From Acidobacteriota bacterium (GTDB lineage: Bacteria > Acidobacteriota > Aminicenantia > Aminicenantales > Saccharicenantaceae), in NCBI GenBank assembly GCA_028749205.1, contig JAQULR010000003.1:1-64000 (forward strand): a stretch of 64,000 nucleotides of DNA, written 5' to 3'. A program made the position numbers and the translations under genes. This document shows positions 46,712 through 56,479 of this stretch, piece by piece. Every line of letters starts with the position of its first letter. The stretch's first letter is position 1. Under the pieces are notes generated by a model. It was not told the DNA's origin. It was given only the letters and a program-made list of their open reading frames with translations, and did no database searches.

Positions 46712-47716
46712 TTGACAACATGTGATAACATGGAAAAAGAGTTTTATTTACCAAGAAAAATCGAAGCTATCGACCGAGCCCTGGACAGGCTGTCTTCATT
46801 AGAAACCAGTTGTCAACTTTGCCCACGACGTTGCCGGGTCAATCGAGCCAGGGGCCAAACGGGCCTCTGCCAGACAACCAGTCAGGCCAGGGTTTCCGCA
46901 GCCTTGTTACATTTCGGAGAAGAGCCAGTCCTCAGCGGTTCCAACCGGCCGGCTGGAAACAGAGGCTCCGGGACTATTTTCTTTGCCGGCTGCAACCTGA
47001 AATGCCTTTTTTGCCAGAATTTCCAGTTGAGTTGGCTTAATGAAGGTAAGCTGGTGCCCGAGGAAGAATTAGCTGCCATGATGCTTAACCTTCAGAGACA
47101 GGGAGCTCTAAACATCAACCTGGTCTCTCCAACTCATGTAATTCTACCGATCCTCGGAGCCTTAAGGATAGCCTATCAGCAAGGCCTATCTATTCCCTTG
47201 ATATACAACTCCAACGGATATGAGGCAATTGAGGTAGTGGAGGAGCTTCGAGGAATCATCGACCTCTACTTACCTGACCTGAAGTACATCTCAGCCAAGC
47301 TCTCGGCTAAATATTCAGCGGCTCCTGATTATTTCGAACAGGCCAGACTGGTCTTACAGGAAATGTACTGCCAGCAACCCGACCTGCTAATTGATGACAG
47401 GCAAATTGCCCGGCAAGGGTTGATCATCCGGCACTTGGTGCTTCCAGGTTCGGCACAAGACTCCATAAAGATCCTGGAATGGATTGCTAATAACCTCTCC
47501 CCTTCAGTCGGCCTGAGCTTGATGAGTCAGTATCATCCATGCTACCAGGCTCCGGCAGAGATTCAGCGGGAAATAACCCGTTCAGAATACCAAATAGTGA
47601 TGAATCGGGCTTTAGAACTTGGCTTTGACAACCTGTTTTTTCAGCCCGAACCTTTTCAGGAAGATGAACATCTTATCCCTGATTTTCGCCGCCAGAACCC
47701 CTTCCGTTGGAAATAA
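46712..47716 (+). CDS. Radical SAM protein, PflA-like
   Basis: 'CQLCPRRCRVNRARGQTGLC', 'GTIFFAGCNLKCLFCQNFQLSW'. Confidence 0.9.
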   Translation: MTTCDNMEKEFYLPRKIEAIDRALDRLSSLETSCQLCPRRCRVNRARGQTGLCQTTSQARVSAALLHFGEEPVLSGSNRPAGNRGSGTIFFAGCNLKCLFCQNFQLSWLNEGKLVPEEELAAMMLNLQRQGALNINLVSPTHVILPILGALRIAYQQGLSIPLIYNSNGYEAIEVVEELRGIIDLYLPDLKYISAKLSAKYSAAPDYFEQARLVLQEMYCQQPDLLIDDRQIARQGLIIRHLVLPGSAQDSIKILEWIANNLSPSVGLSLMSQYHPCYQAPAEIQREITRSEYQIVMNRALELGFDNLFFQPEPFQEDEHLIPDFRRQNPFRWK

Positions 47717-47904
47717 TCTTTAAATTTTAAGATAGTAAGTTTTAACGATAGAAGGGATTTGCCTTAGATTCTCAAAAGAACTAAAAATCCCTTTCGACCT
47801 CCCCCGTATTTACTCGTAAACCAGAATTTTTTGCCTTCTGTTGACAGCCAGTCTCTGGCTAATTTAGATCAAAATAAAGCTGCCCTGATAAGACTTAAAG
47901 GCTG

Positions 47905-48573
47905 TCATTTCAGGCTTTCGGGATGGTGCCTAACCTGTTCTGCCATTACCATATAGATTACATATTCAGCAATGTTGGTGGCATGGTCACAGATTCTCTC
48001 TAAGTGCCTCGCTACCAGCAGAAGAGGTACAGCCCGGGGTGCAGTCGTCGGGTCCTTGCTCATATAATCATTTATCAACTCGGACTGAACTAGGTTTCTG
48101 AGTTCGTCAGCTTCACTATCCCTTAAAATCACTGATTTGGCCAGTTCAGGGTCTTTGTTAACAAAAGAATTTATAGAATCCTTGACCATCCCCTGCGAAA
48201 GTGTTTCCAGCTTGGGGATATCAATTAGGGGCTTAAGCAGCGGTTGGCCAGCCAGCTCCAGAACCCGCTGGCCGATGTCAACTGCCAGGTCGGCAATCCT
48301 TTCCAGATCAGTGGCGATTTTCATCGACATAACTATGAATCTTAAATCGGTGGCAGCCGGTTGATAGAGGGCAATCAAGTTTAGACATTTTTCCTCAATT
48401 TCCAGGTCGATTTTATCTATGCGGTCATCATCCTTGATAATTGCTTCAGCTTTTTCCCGACTAAGCTCTCTCAAAGCCTTTCCAGAATTCCCGATGGCTT
48501 TTTCCACCTCAGCACTCATTTCCAGAATTTTTTTATTAAGTTCTAACAGTTCTTCGTCAAAATATCTGGTCAT
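47905..48573 (-). CDS. phoU: Phosphate signalling protein PhoU
   Basis: 'LRFIVMSMKIATDLERIADLAVDIGQRVLEL', 'LLVARHLERICDHATNIAEYVIYMV'. Confidence 0.95.
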   Translation of the reverse strand: MTRYFDEELLELNKKILEMSAEVEKAIGNSGKALRELSREKAEAIIKDDDRIDKIDLEIEEKCLNLIALYQPAATDLRFIVMSMKIATDLERIADLAVDIGQRVLELAGQPLLKPLIDIPKLETLSQGMVKDSINSFVNKDPELAKSVILRDSEADELRNLVQSELINDYMSKDPTTAPRAVPLLLVARHLERICDHATNIAEYVIYMVMAEQVRHHPESLK

Positions 48574-48609
48574 ATTTGCCTCCTCATCCAGCTGCTCTGG
48601 TTGTTGGGC

Positions 48610-49377
48610 TCAACCAAAACGGCCGGTAATATAATCCTCGGTTCTTTTATCCTGTGGGCTAGTGAAAATCTGATTGGTCTCACCAAATTCTACCAGATCC
48701 CCTAACAAAAAGTAGCCCGTATAATCAGAAACCCGGGCCGCTTGCTGCATATTATGAGTGACGATGACTATAGTATAGTCTTTCTTTAATTCATACATCA
48801 AATCTTCAATCCTTCCCGTAGCCATCGGATCGAGAGCCGAGCAGGGCTCATCCATTAGGACCACTTCTGGCTCTAAAGCCAGCAACCTGGCAATACACAG
48901 CCGTTGCTGCTGCTCTCCGGTTAATTTCAAGGCATTTTCATCTAACCTGTCTTTAAGCTCTTCCCAGAGATTCACCGCCTGAAGACTGCGGTAAAGTCTT
49001 TCTTCCAGAAAGTTTCGGGCGGTCAGGCCGTGGACTTTTAATCCATAGGTGACATTATCTTCGATACTCAAAGGAAATGGATTCGGCCTTTGAAAAACCA
49101 TCCCCACTCTTCTCCTCAATGTCAGCAGGTCAGTGTCAGGATGATAAATATTTTTTCCATCAAAATAAACTTGGCCTTCTGTCCTGGCACCTTCTATCAA
49201 GTCATTCATCCTGTTTAAGGCTCTTAAAAAAGTAGATTTCCCACAGCCAGAGGGTCCGATCAGAGCCGAAATACAGTTAGCTTGAATATTCAGGTTGATC
49301 CCCTTTAAGGCCTGGAATTTGGCATAATAAACATACAAATTTTTTACTTCAATTATATTTTTTACTGTCCCTATCAT
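48610..49377 (-). CDS. pstB: Phosphate ABC transporter ATP-binding protein PstB, paralog 2 (degenerate signature LTGEQ)
   Basis: Walker A 'GPSGCGKST', signature '[18 protein letters not shown]', '[11 protein letters not shown]', H-loop 'VTHNMQQA'. Confidence 0.92.
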   Translation of the reverse strand: MIGTVKNIIEVKNLYVYYAKFQALKGINLNIQANCISALIGPSGCGKSTFLRALNRMNDLIEGARTEGQVYFDGKNIYHPDTDLLTLRRRVGMVFQRPNPFPLSIEDNVTYGLKVHGLTARNFLEERLYRSLQAVNLWEELKDRLDENALKLTGEQQQRLCIARLLALEPEVVLMDEPCSALDPMATGRIEDLMYELKKDYTIVIVTHNMQQAARVSDYTGYFLLGDLVEFGETNQIFTSPQDKRTEDYITGRFG

Positions 49378-49651
49378 TATTAGAACTTCCTCAATCTATT
49401 ATCAATTGATTTCCTGCCTCTAATTTTACTGCCTGGATAACATCCATCAAATTTTTATTAGCGTCAACTATTATTTTTCTTTCTACCCTCAATTAACCTC
49501 CGTATTTCACCTCTACCAAAATTATTCTTAAAGGAGAAGCAATTTTCTTTATTTAACTCCTATAATGTTAAGTCTTATTTATGTTTTGATTAAAATTGCA
49601 TAAAACCTGGCCAAAAAAGCCATCTCTTAAAATTACCTCCTGTTTCATAAC

Positions 49652-50410
49652 TTAACCAAATTTTCCCTGCAGGTAAGCTTCGGTTCGCTCATCAGAAGGA
49701 CGAGTAAATATAATCGCCGTTTCATCAATCTCGATCAATTCACCCATCAGAAAAAAAGCCGTTCGGTCGGCTATCCTGGCAGCTTGCTTGGTATTATTGG
49801 TTACCAGGATTATCGTAAAGTCATTTTTCAATATCCGGAGGGAATCTTCTATCTTCATGGTAGAAATGGGATCCAGCCCAGAAGTCGGCTCATCCAGCAT
49901 GATATATTCAGGTTTTAAAGCCAGGACTCTAGCCAGGCACAATCTCTGCTGTTGCCCGCCGGAGAGCTTCAAGGCGCTGGTTTTAAGCCTGTCTTTAACT
50001 TCATTCCACAAGCCGGCTTTTTCCAGAGAATCCTCTACTATATCATCAAGCTCCTGGTGGTTGTTTTTCCCAAGAAGCCTGACCCCATAAACGACATTTT
50101 CATAAATGGTGGTCGGGAGGGGAACCGGAGTGGCAAAAACCAAGCCCAGTTTTCTTCTCAAGGCCACCACATCAACATCCGGTTGGTAAATATCCTGATT
50201 GTCGATCAAAATCTTACCCTCCACCCTTGAGCCGGGTATCAGATCATTCAATCGATTAAGGCAAGTCAAAAAGGTAGATTTGCCGCTTTTAGCTGGTCCA
50301 ATGATTCCTAAAATTTCGTTCCGGTAGACGTCGAGGTTGAGATTTTTAAGGCTCTGGTGCTGGCCATAATAATGGCTGAAATTCCGGACCGTTATCCCAG
50401 TTGTTTTCAT
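49652..50410 (-). CDS. pstB: Phosphate ABC transporter ATP-binding protein PstB, paralog 1 (H-loop His replaced by Asn)
   Basis: Walker A 'GPAKSGKST', signature 'LKLSGGQQQRLCLARVLA', 'MLDEPTSGLDP', H-loop position 'VTNNTKQA'. Confidence 0.92.
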   Translation of the reverse strand: MKTTGITVRNFSHYYGQHQSLKNLNLDVYRNEILGIIGPAKSGKSTFLTCLNRLNDLIPGSRVEGKILIDNQDIYQPDVDVVALRRKLGLVFATPVPLPTTIYENVVYGVRLLGKNNHQELDDIVEDSLEKAGLWNEVKDRLKTSALKLSGGQQQRLCLARVLALKPEYIMLDEPTSGLDPISTMKIEDSLRILKNDFTIILVTNNTKQAARIADRTAFFLMGELIEIDETAIIFTRPSDERTEAYLQGKFG

Positions 50411-50413
50411 GAT

Positions 50414-51250
50414 CTAAGATCTATGTTTGATATATCTTTCCATAAGATAATAGGTTATCAGGTTAACAATCAAAATGGCGATCACCAGGACAGCGGCTGT
50501 GCCATAGGCTTTACTCATGGAGATACCTTCCCTGGCCAGGATGTAAAAGTGGACGGCCATGCTCCTGGAGGATGAAAATAAAGAGGTCGGCATCCGCAAG
50601 GCACTTCCAGCTGTAAAGATGACCGCAGCGGTTTCTCCAATGCTTCGCCCTATACTCAGGATAATCCCAGTGATTATACCGGGGATAGCCGATGGCAGGA
50701 CTACCTTGGTAACAGTTTGCCAGCGAGTACTACCCAGAGAAAAACTGACCAGCCGGTATGAAGCCGGGACAGCTTTAATAGCTTCTTCACTGGTCCTGAT
50801 GATCGTTGGCAAAACCATAAAAGCTAAGGTTAAGCCGCCGCTTAGAATTGACCAGCCAAACTTTAATCTGTTAACAAAAAGAATAAAGCCAAATAAACCG
50901 AAAATTATTGAAGGAATCCCGGCTAAGCATTCAGCTCCGAATCTGATAATTCTGGTTATCCGGTTTTCAACTGTATACTCGGTCAGGTAAATAGCCGTCC
51001 CGACGCCCAGCGGAGTAGCCACCAGCAAGGCAATGATGGTTAGGTAAATAGTGGCGACTATGGTTGAAAGTATGCCCCCCTCTCGGCCCATATCAGCCGG
51101 ATTCCTGGAAAGAAATTCCAGGCTTAGCTGAGGTAAACCATTCTTAAGAATTACGGCCAGAATAAAAACCAATACCAGGACAGCTATAAAAGTAAAAAAC
51201 ATCAACACCGATTGAGCAATCTTTTGTTCTATCCTCGGCTTGATCCTCAC
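50414..51250 (-). CDS. pstA: Phosphate ABC transporter permease PstA
   Basis: 'GIPSIIFGLFGFILFV', 'SLGSTRWQTVTKVVLPSAIPGIITGIILSIGRSIGETAAVIFTAG'. Confidence 0.95.
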   Translation of the reverse strand: MRIKPRIEQKIAQSVLMFFTFIAVLVLVFILAVILKNGLPQLSLEFLSRNPADMGREGGILSTIVATIYLTIIALLVATPLGVGTAIYLTEYTVENRITRIIRFGAECLAGIPSIIFGLFGFILFVNRLKFGWSILSGGLTLAFMVLPTIIRTSEEAIKAVPASYRLVSFSLGSTRWQTVTKVVLPSAIPGIITGIILSIGRSIGETAAVIFTAGSALRMPTSLFSSSRSMAVHFYILAREGISMSKAYGTAAVLVIAILIVNLITYYLMERYIKHRS

Positions 51251-51254
51251 TCTC

Positions 51255-52115
51255 CTACCTCTTTTTCTGCCTGGCTGAGGTTAAATTAGCAATGGTATTC
51301 AAGATCATTATTATTACAAAGAGAATTACTCCGGTAGCAAACAAGGCTTGGCGGTGTTCGCCGCTGGCATAAGCCATTTCTAAAGCAATGTTAGAAGTCA
51401 GGGTGCGGACTGGAGCCAGAATTGAGTCCGGGATGGCGGCAGCATTTCCGGCCACCATAATTACAGCCATGGTTTCGCCAATGGCTCGGCCCATCCCTAA
51501 AACAACACCAGCCACTATACCCGAGCGGGCAGCTGGCAAAATCACCATCTTGACAGTTTGCCATTTAGTAGCCCCAAGAGCAATGGACCCTTCTCGGAAA
51601 GAGTCCGGAACTGCTCTGATTGAATCTATGGCAATGCTGGTGACAGTGGGTAAAATCATTACCCCCAGGATTATAGAAGAAGCTAAAACCGATAATCCAG
51701 GCCCACCTAAATTTTCTCTAATAAAGGGAATTAGAAACATCAATCCGATGAATCCATAAACAACTGATGGTATTCCAGCTAACAGTTCAATAAAGGGCTT
51801 CAGGATTCGAGCTAGTCGCCGATTGGAAAATTCAGTAAGAAAAATGGCGCTGGCCAGGCCAAGAGGAACTCCAATAATTAAAGCTCCCAAGGTCACCATC
51901 AGAGAGCCTACGATCATTGGAAAAAGTCCGAAGCTTTTTTCCGAAGGATACCAGTCCTGCCCGAGCAGAAAGTTCTTAAAACCATATTTGAACATAATCG
52001 GGGTACCTTGTTCGAAAATAAAGATGGTAATTACTGCCAAAACTGAAATAGCCGAAAACGCCACCACCAGGAGGCACAATCTTATCAGCCGTTCATTCCG
52101 TTCTATCTTGGTCAT
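51255..52115 (-). CDS. pstC: Phosphate ABC transporter permease PstC
   Basis: 'GIPSVVYGFIGLMFLIP', 'ALGATKWQTVKMVILPAARSGIVAGVVLGMGRAIGETMAVIMVAGN'. Confidence 0.95.
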   Translation of the reverse strand: MTKIERNERLIRLCLLVVAFSAISVLAVITIFIFEQGTPIMFKYGFKNFLLGQDWYPSEKSFGLFPMIVGSLMVTLGALIIGVPLGLASAIFLTEFSNRRLARILKPFIELLAGIPSVVYGFIGLMFLIPFIRENLGGPGLSVLASSIILGVMILPTVTSIAIDSIRAVPDSFREGSIALGATKWQTVKMVILPAARSGIVAGVVLGMGRAIGETMAVIMVAGNAAAIPDSILAPVRTLTSNIALEMAYASGEHRQALFATGVILFVIIMILNTIANLTSARQKKR

Positions 52116-52956
52116 CTCGGGGTCCTGGGTTCTTTTTGATTGGGATTAGCCCTTCTTTCTTGATAAGTTGCTGAATTTCTTCAGACAGAATAAAATCTAT
52201 AAACTCTTTAACTAATCCGGATGGAGCCGCTCGAGTCAAAAACAAAAATGGCCTCACCAGACGATAGGTTTCGTTTTGGATTGATTCTTCAGTTGGATAA
52301 ATACCATCCAGGGATAGAGTTTTGACTGATTTATTAACCAGGCCCAGGGAAATAAAACCTATCGCATTTGGATCCCGGCTGACTATTTCCCTAACTGTTC
52401 CATTGGAATCCTGAACAATGGCCCTTTTAGAAATTCTTAATCTCCCCATAACCAGCTCTTGAAAAGCTGCCCTGGTACCTGAACCTTCTTCCCTAACCAC
52501 TACGGTTATATTTTTGGCCTTCCCATTAAGAATCTCCCAGGTAGTAATTTCTCCAGAAAAAATACTTCTCACCTGGTCCAATTGCAAGTTATCTAACTGG
52601 TTTTCCGGATGAATTATAATTGCCAGGCCATCTCGGGCCACCTCTATCTCAAAAAGCTCTTTTTCATCTTCAGTAAGCGCTCTCGAAGACATGCCAATAT
52701 CAGCCGCGCCAGTCTGGACAGCCTGAATTCCGGCGCTTGATCCACCTCCCTGAACGTCAACGACTGTCTCAGGTCTTTTTTCCATAAAGAGTTCAGCCCA
52801 TTTATCAGCAAAAGGCTGAATGCTCGTAGAGCCAGCCACCACAATCCGCTGACTGCTTTTCCCAGGCCGGCAGGAAACATAACCCAAGGCGAGAAGCAGA
52901 CAAAGCCCCAGATTAAGTATCTTTATTCTTGTCATTGAGATTACAATTTTAGTCAT
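52093..52956 (-). CDS. pstS: Phosphate-binding lipoprotein PstS
   Basis: 'IVVAGSTSIQPFADKWAELFM', 'VDVQGGGSSAGIQAVQTGAADIGMSSR', 'VREEGSGTRAAFQELV'. Confidence 0.95.
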   Translation of the reverse strand: MTKIVISMTRIKILNLGLCLLLALGYVSCRPGKSSQRIVVAGSTSIQPFADKWAELFMEKRPETVVDVQGGGSSAGIQAVQTGAADIGMSSRALTEDEKELFEIEVARDGLAIIIHPENQLDNLQLDQVRSIFSGEITTWEILNGKAKNITVVVREEGSGTRAAFQELVMGRLRISKRAIVQDSNGTVREIVSRDPNAIGFISLGLVNKSVKTLSLDGIYPTEESIQNETYRLVRPFLFLTRAAPSGLVKEFIDFILSEEIQQLIKKEGLIPIKKNPGPRDDQDRTE

Positions 52957-53311
52957 CTATTATACTGAACTTTAGAAAAAATTAAAGCCAAAATAGCCAC
53001 CTTATTTATCTACATTCTCCATAAAATTGAACTTGACTTGAGGCTTTCAATTATCATTAATAAGAAAATTAGTCAGTTATTTAACTTTTTGAAATTAAAT
53101 TGTTTCCCTTGTTTTCTAAGTCTCGATTCTCCTCTTCTGGTATCTGATTTTACTCGAGACTAATCTATCGGGTCACGAATACGCCACTTTTAGCTTTATT
53201 ATTCCTTAGCAGATAGAAAATTCCCTAAAGAAATAGCTAAATCAAGGATTGGCCTGTGTCTGGGTACATTTTGGAATATCCTGAGGCCAATGAATAATTC
53301 AGGATAAAACC

Positions 53312-54424
53312 TCAATCCTTACTGCTCTTTAATTTAACCTGCTTACTGGCTACGGATTTACTTTGAAGAGCCAAACCTCTTGGCTTGAGCGCATTGCTTA
53401 CTATTTGGTTGAGAAGCGTAATAATGGCCGCATGCACCGTGACCGGCAACCCGTCTGCTCCAGGGTCCACATAGCCAGTGTTGCCATCAATTAAGCCGGC
53501 ATCAGCCGCCTCGCGCAGGGTTCGCTGTTCAGTGGCCTCATCATGGAGAACTTCTGGTTGGCTCCTGAGGACAGCCAGGCAGGCCGCGATGCCGTAGGCT
53601 CCCCAATTTGAGACACTGGCCGGTACTACGATGTCGGTAGGTACTGAAGGAGCCAAACCTCCTTGGCAGGGACAGGCACACCGGCTTCCGTAGGGAACAT
53701 GGCTACGAATTGCTTCAGCAATCAGCCCCATCCCGATTTCGTTTCCTCCATCTCCAATCCCGATAGTCAAAATTTTAGCTTGTCGGGCTGATTTGATCAA
53801 TTCATCCACCTTAGCCATACAGGCAGTGGTATCCATACCTCGGGCATTGTGAATGATACCTTTCTCGTTGGCACTGCCCTTTTCTATTGAAATTATGGCT
53901 GTGGGACTGAATCTTGAGATCAACTTTTGGGATTCGACAACAGCTTCAGCCGAATCTGTAGGAAAGCTCATGACGGTAGCCGCATGCAGTGGAGCCAAAG
54001 ACTTAGATGCCTTCAAAGTCTGCTCTGGAGAAAGGACCGCAAAACCAGCTCCCCTGGCAGCTGCCTTCATTGCCGGCTGAAGCTCTGCTTCTATCAGGAA
54101 AATGGGCACAATACTTAGTGCCTGGTGGAGGCTCCGTGCCAGTAAAGCTGCCCCAGGCGGGCCATCCAGCTCTCCTATATCAGGTGTAATCCAGGGGCGA
54201 TCCGGCCAACCCGTAGCTAACACGACCACATCGCCCGGAGCAACTGAGTTGTTCAGTGAGCTGGCAGCAGCCAGGACTACAGGCTGTCCGAGCTTTTCTC
54301 TAGCTGCCTTATACAAAGCCGAAATGACTCCCCTCCGGTTGATATCAAGAGTTATCAACCTGTCGATATCTTCAGCAACTGCTAAAATGTCTTGTTTCAT
54401 TTTCCTGCCCTCTTTCTTACTCAT
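53312..54424 (-). CDS. DUF4392 (D-glutamate cyclase-like) protein
   Basis: 'TIGIGDGGNEIGMGLIAEAI', 'SIEKGSANEKGIIHNARGMD', 'IVVPASVSNWGAYGIAACLAVL'. Confidence 0.82.
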   Translation of the reverse strand: MSKKEGRKMKQDILAVAEDIDRLITLDINRRGVISALYKAAREKLGQPVVLAAASSLNNSVAPGDVVVLATGWPDRPWITPDIGELDGPPGAALLARSLHQALSIVPIFLIEAELQPAMKAAARGAGFAVLSPEQTLKASKSLAPLHAATVMSFPTDSAEAVVESQKLISRFSPTAIISIEKGSANEKGIIHNARGMDTTACMAKVDELIKSARQAKILTIGIGDGGNEIGMGLIAEAIRSHVPYGSRCACPCQGGLAPSVPTDIVVPASVSNWGAYGIAACLAVLRSQPEVLHDEATEQRTLREAADAGLIDGNTGYVDPGADGLPVTVHAAIITLLNQIVSNALKPRGLALQSKSVASKQVKLKSSKD

Positions 54425-56355
54425 TTTATTTTCTCTATCTCCTGAAGTCTCTGCTCAAAGTTGGCCCTCTTTTCTTCGTATTCCTCGTAGGCTTGAGTAT
54501 ATTCTTCATAGAGGGATTCTAGGTTTTTACGGTTGGCATCAAGGTTGCACGAAAGCCGGACTACTTCCTGGCCCTGCCCCTCTACTGAAGCTTTAATTAT
54601 CTGCTCGGTAAGTAAACTCACCATTTGTTCAATTTCCTGGATCTGGTTTTCAAGTTGTAATACTTTTTCTTCCAGCGGTTTTAAAACCTTGGATTTCTCT
54701 ATAATAATATCAGAACGGAGCCGACGGAGCTCACGAGGGGACAGTTTAAATTTGAAGACTTCTTCCTGAACAGTTTCTTTTAGTCCGTTCTTATTGGGGG
54801 CTTCTGATTTGATTGCTATTTGGGCCTTTTGGGCTTCGTTTACCGTCGATACTCTTTTAATCTCAGTTTTTTCTTGGCTCCAGCCGACTTTTTGTAAAAA
54901 TCTTTCATAGTCACTTTCAAATACCTTAACTTCGTTATCTTGAAAAACAATGAGACGTTCAGCCAGGGCCCTAAGGAACATTTCATTATGGCTAACCATA
55001 ACTACCGCCCCGTCAAAATTGTTGATAGCAGCTAGAAGGGCATCAGCAGATTCCAGGTCCAGGTGGTTGGTAGGCTCATCAAAAAGAAGAACATTGACCG
55101 GAGTAGCCAGAATCTTTCCCAGAAGAACCCGACTTTTCTCACCTCCTGAAAGAACCCTGATAGGTTTGAGAGCTTCCTCACCCTCAAACATCAGAGCTCC
55201 AGCAATCTGCCGGATTTGAGAAAGATCCAGCTGGGGGTTAGCTGAGGAAATTTCTTCCAGGACAGTATTATCGCTAACCATCTCTTCAGCATAACTTTGT
55301 TCAAAATAGCCGATGGCCACAGACTTAGCTGATTTTATCTGGCCAGTCTGAGGTTTCAGAACACCAGCCATCAGCTTTAGTAAAGTGGTCTTCCCCTGAC
55401 CATTCGGTCCGATAACCATTATCCGGTCCCGAGCTCCAAGATGGAGGCTAAAGTTCTTAATAACCGGCTTGTCGGGAGAATAAGAAAAACTAATATTATT
55501 CAGGTTCAAGGCATATTTATGATGAAAAGGCTTTTCCAGAAAAGAAAATTCCATATTTTTAATCTTTTCCAGCCTTTCTTTTTTGCCCATTTTTTCAATA
55601 TACTTAAGTCTCGATTGAACTAGACCAGCTAAGCGAGCCTTGGCTCTAAACCGGTTGATGAAAATCTCAAGCTCTTGCCGCTTGCGCTCATCATTTATTC
55701 GGGTTTTTTCATAGACTTCTTCTTCCAGAGATAATTGGTTATAGTATTTTTCAGTATCTCCTTCAATTTTCCGGATTTTCTGGCGATGAATTCCCAGGAT
55801 GTGAGTGGCCACTTTATCCATGAAACTCCGGTCATGGGTTATGAACATCAGCTCACCAGGCCAGTTTTGGAGAAATTTTTCCAGCCAGCGGATAGAGGTA
55901 ATATCTAAATAGTTGTTCGGCTCATCAAGAAGTAACAGGTCGTAATCAGCCAGTAAAATTCGAGCCAGGCTAAGACGAACCTGATAACCACCTGACAACT
56001 GAAAAGGGTTTTTATAGAAATCTTCAGGCGAGAAACCAAGTCCGGCTAGAACCTTTTCCACCCGCCAGAGTTGACTGCTGTCATCAGATAGCAGGCTTCG
56101 GCTGGCTTCTTTTAGAACGGTTGGCTTTTTGAATTCAGGCTTTTGCTCAAGATAACCAATCCGGTATTTCCTGGGGATGATAATCCGGCCTTCATCGGGC
56201 TCTTCCAGCCCAGCAATAATTCTAAATAAAGTAGACTTGCCGTGTCCATTTCTCCCAACTAATCCTATCTTTTCCCCACGGTTTACCTTAAAGCTAATTT
56301 TTTCAAACAGAGCCTGGCCGCCAAAGCTCTTTGATAATTCTTCAACAGCAATCAT
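54421..56355 (-). CDS. ABC-F family ATPase (two ABC domains)
   Basis: 'GLVGRNGHGKSTLFRIIAG', 'LSGGYQVRLSLARILLADYDLLLLDEPNNYLD', 'GPNGQGKTTLLKLMAG', 'LSGGEKSRVLLGKILATPVNVLLFDEPTNHLD'. Confidence 0.96.
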   Translation of the reverse strand: MIAVEELSKSFGGQALFEKISFKVNRGEKIGLVGRNGHGKSTLFRIIAGLEEPDEGRIIIPRKYRIGYLEQKPEFKKPTVLKEASRSLLSDDSSQLWRVEKVLAGLGFSPEDFYKNPFQLSGGYQVRLSLARILLADYDLLLLDEPNNYLDITSIRWLEKFLQNWPGELMFITHDRSFMDKVATHILGIHRQKIRKIEGDTEKYYNQLSLEEEVYEKTRINDERKRQELEIFINRFRAKARLAGLVQSRLKYIEKMGKKERLEKIKNMEFSFLEKPFHHKYALNLNNISFSYSPDKPVIKNFSLHLGARDRIMVIGPNGQGKTTLLKLMAGVLKPQTGQIKSAKSVAIGYFEQSYAEEMVSDNTVLEEISSANPQLDLSQIRQIAGALMFEGEEALKPIRVLSGGEKSRVLLGKILATPVNVLLFDEPTNHLDLESADALLAAINNFDGAVVMVSHNEMFLRALAERLIVFQDNEVKVFESDYERFLQKVGWSQEKTEIKRVSTVNEAQKAQIAIKSEAPNKNGLKETVQEEVFKFKLSPRELRRLRSDIIIEKSKVLKPLEEKVLQLENQIQEIEQMVSLLTEQIIKASVEGQGQEVVRLSCNLDANRKNLESLYEEYTQAYEEYEEKRANFEQRLQEIEKIK

Positions 56356-56479
56356 TGAAATCTGTGGTCATTCAGATATCCTGCCCTCTTGTCAGGCAGC
56401 ATAGCAAGCCGACTGATAAGTTGGCCGGTTTACCTGGTTAGAAATTTTTTTAAGCTTTATAAAAGACTCTCTTGACCCT

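Noticed and set aside
52957-53311. Pho-box-like regulatory site upstream of pstS
   Set aside because: No convincing tandem CTGTCAT-type repeats were found by eye.
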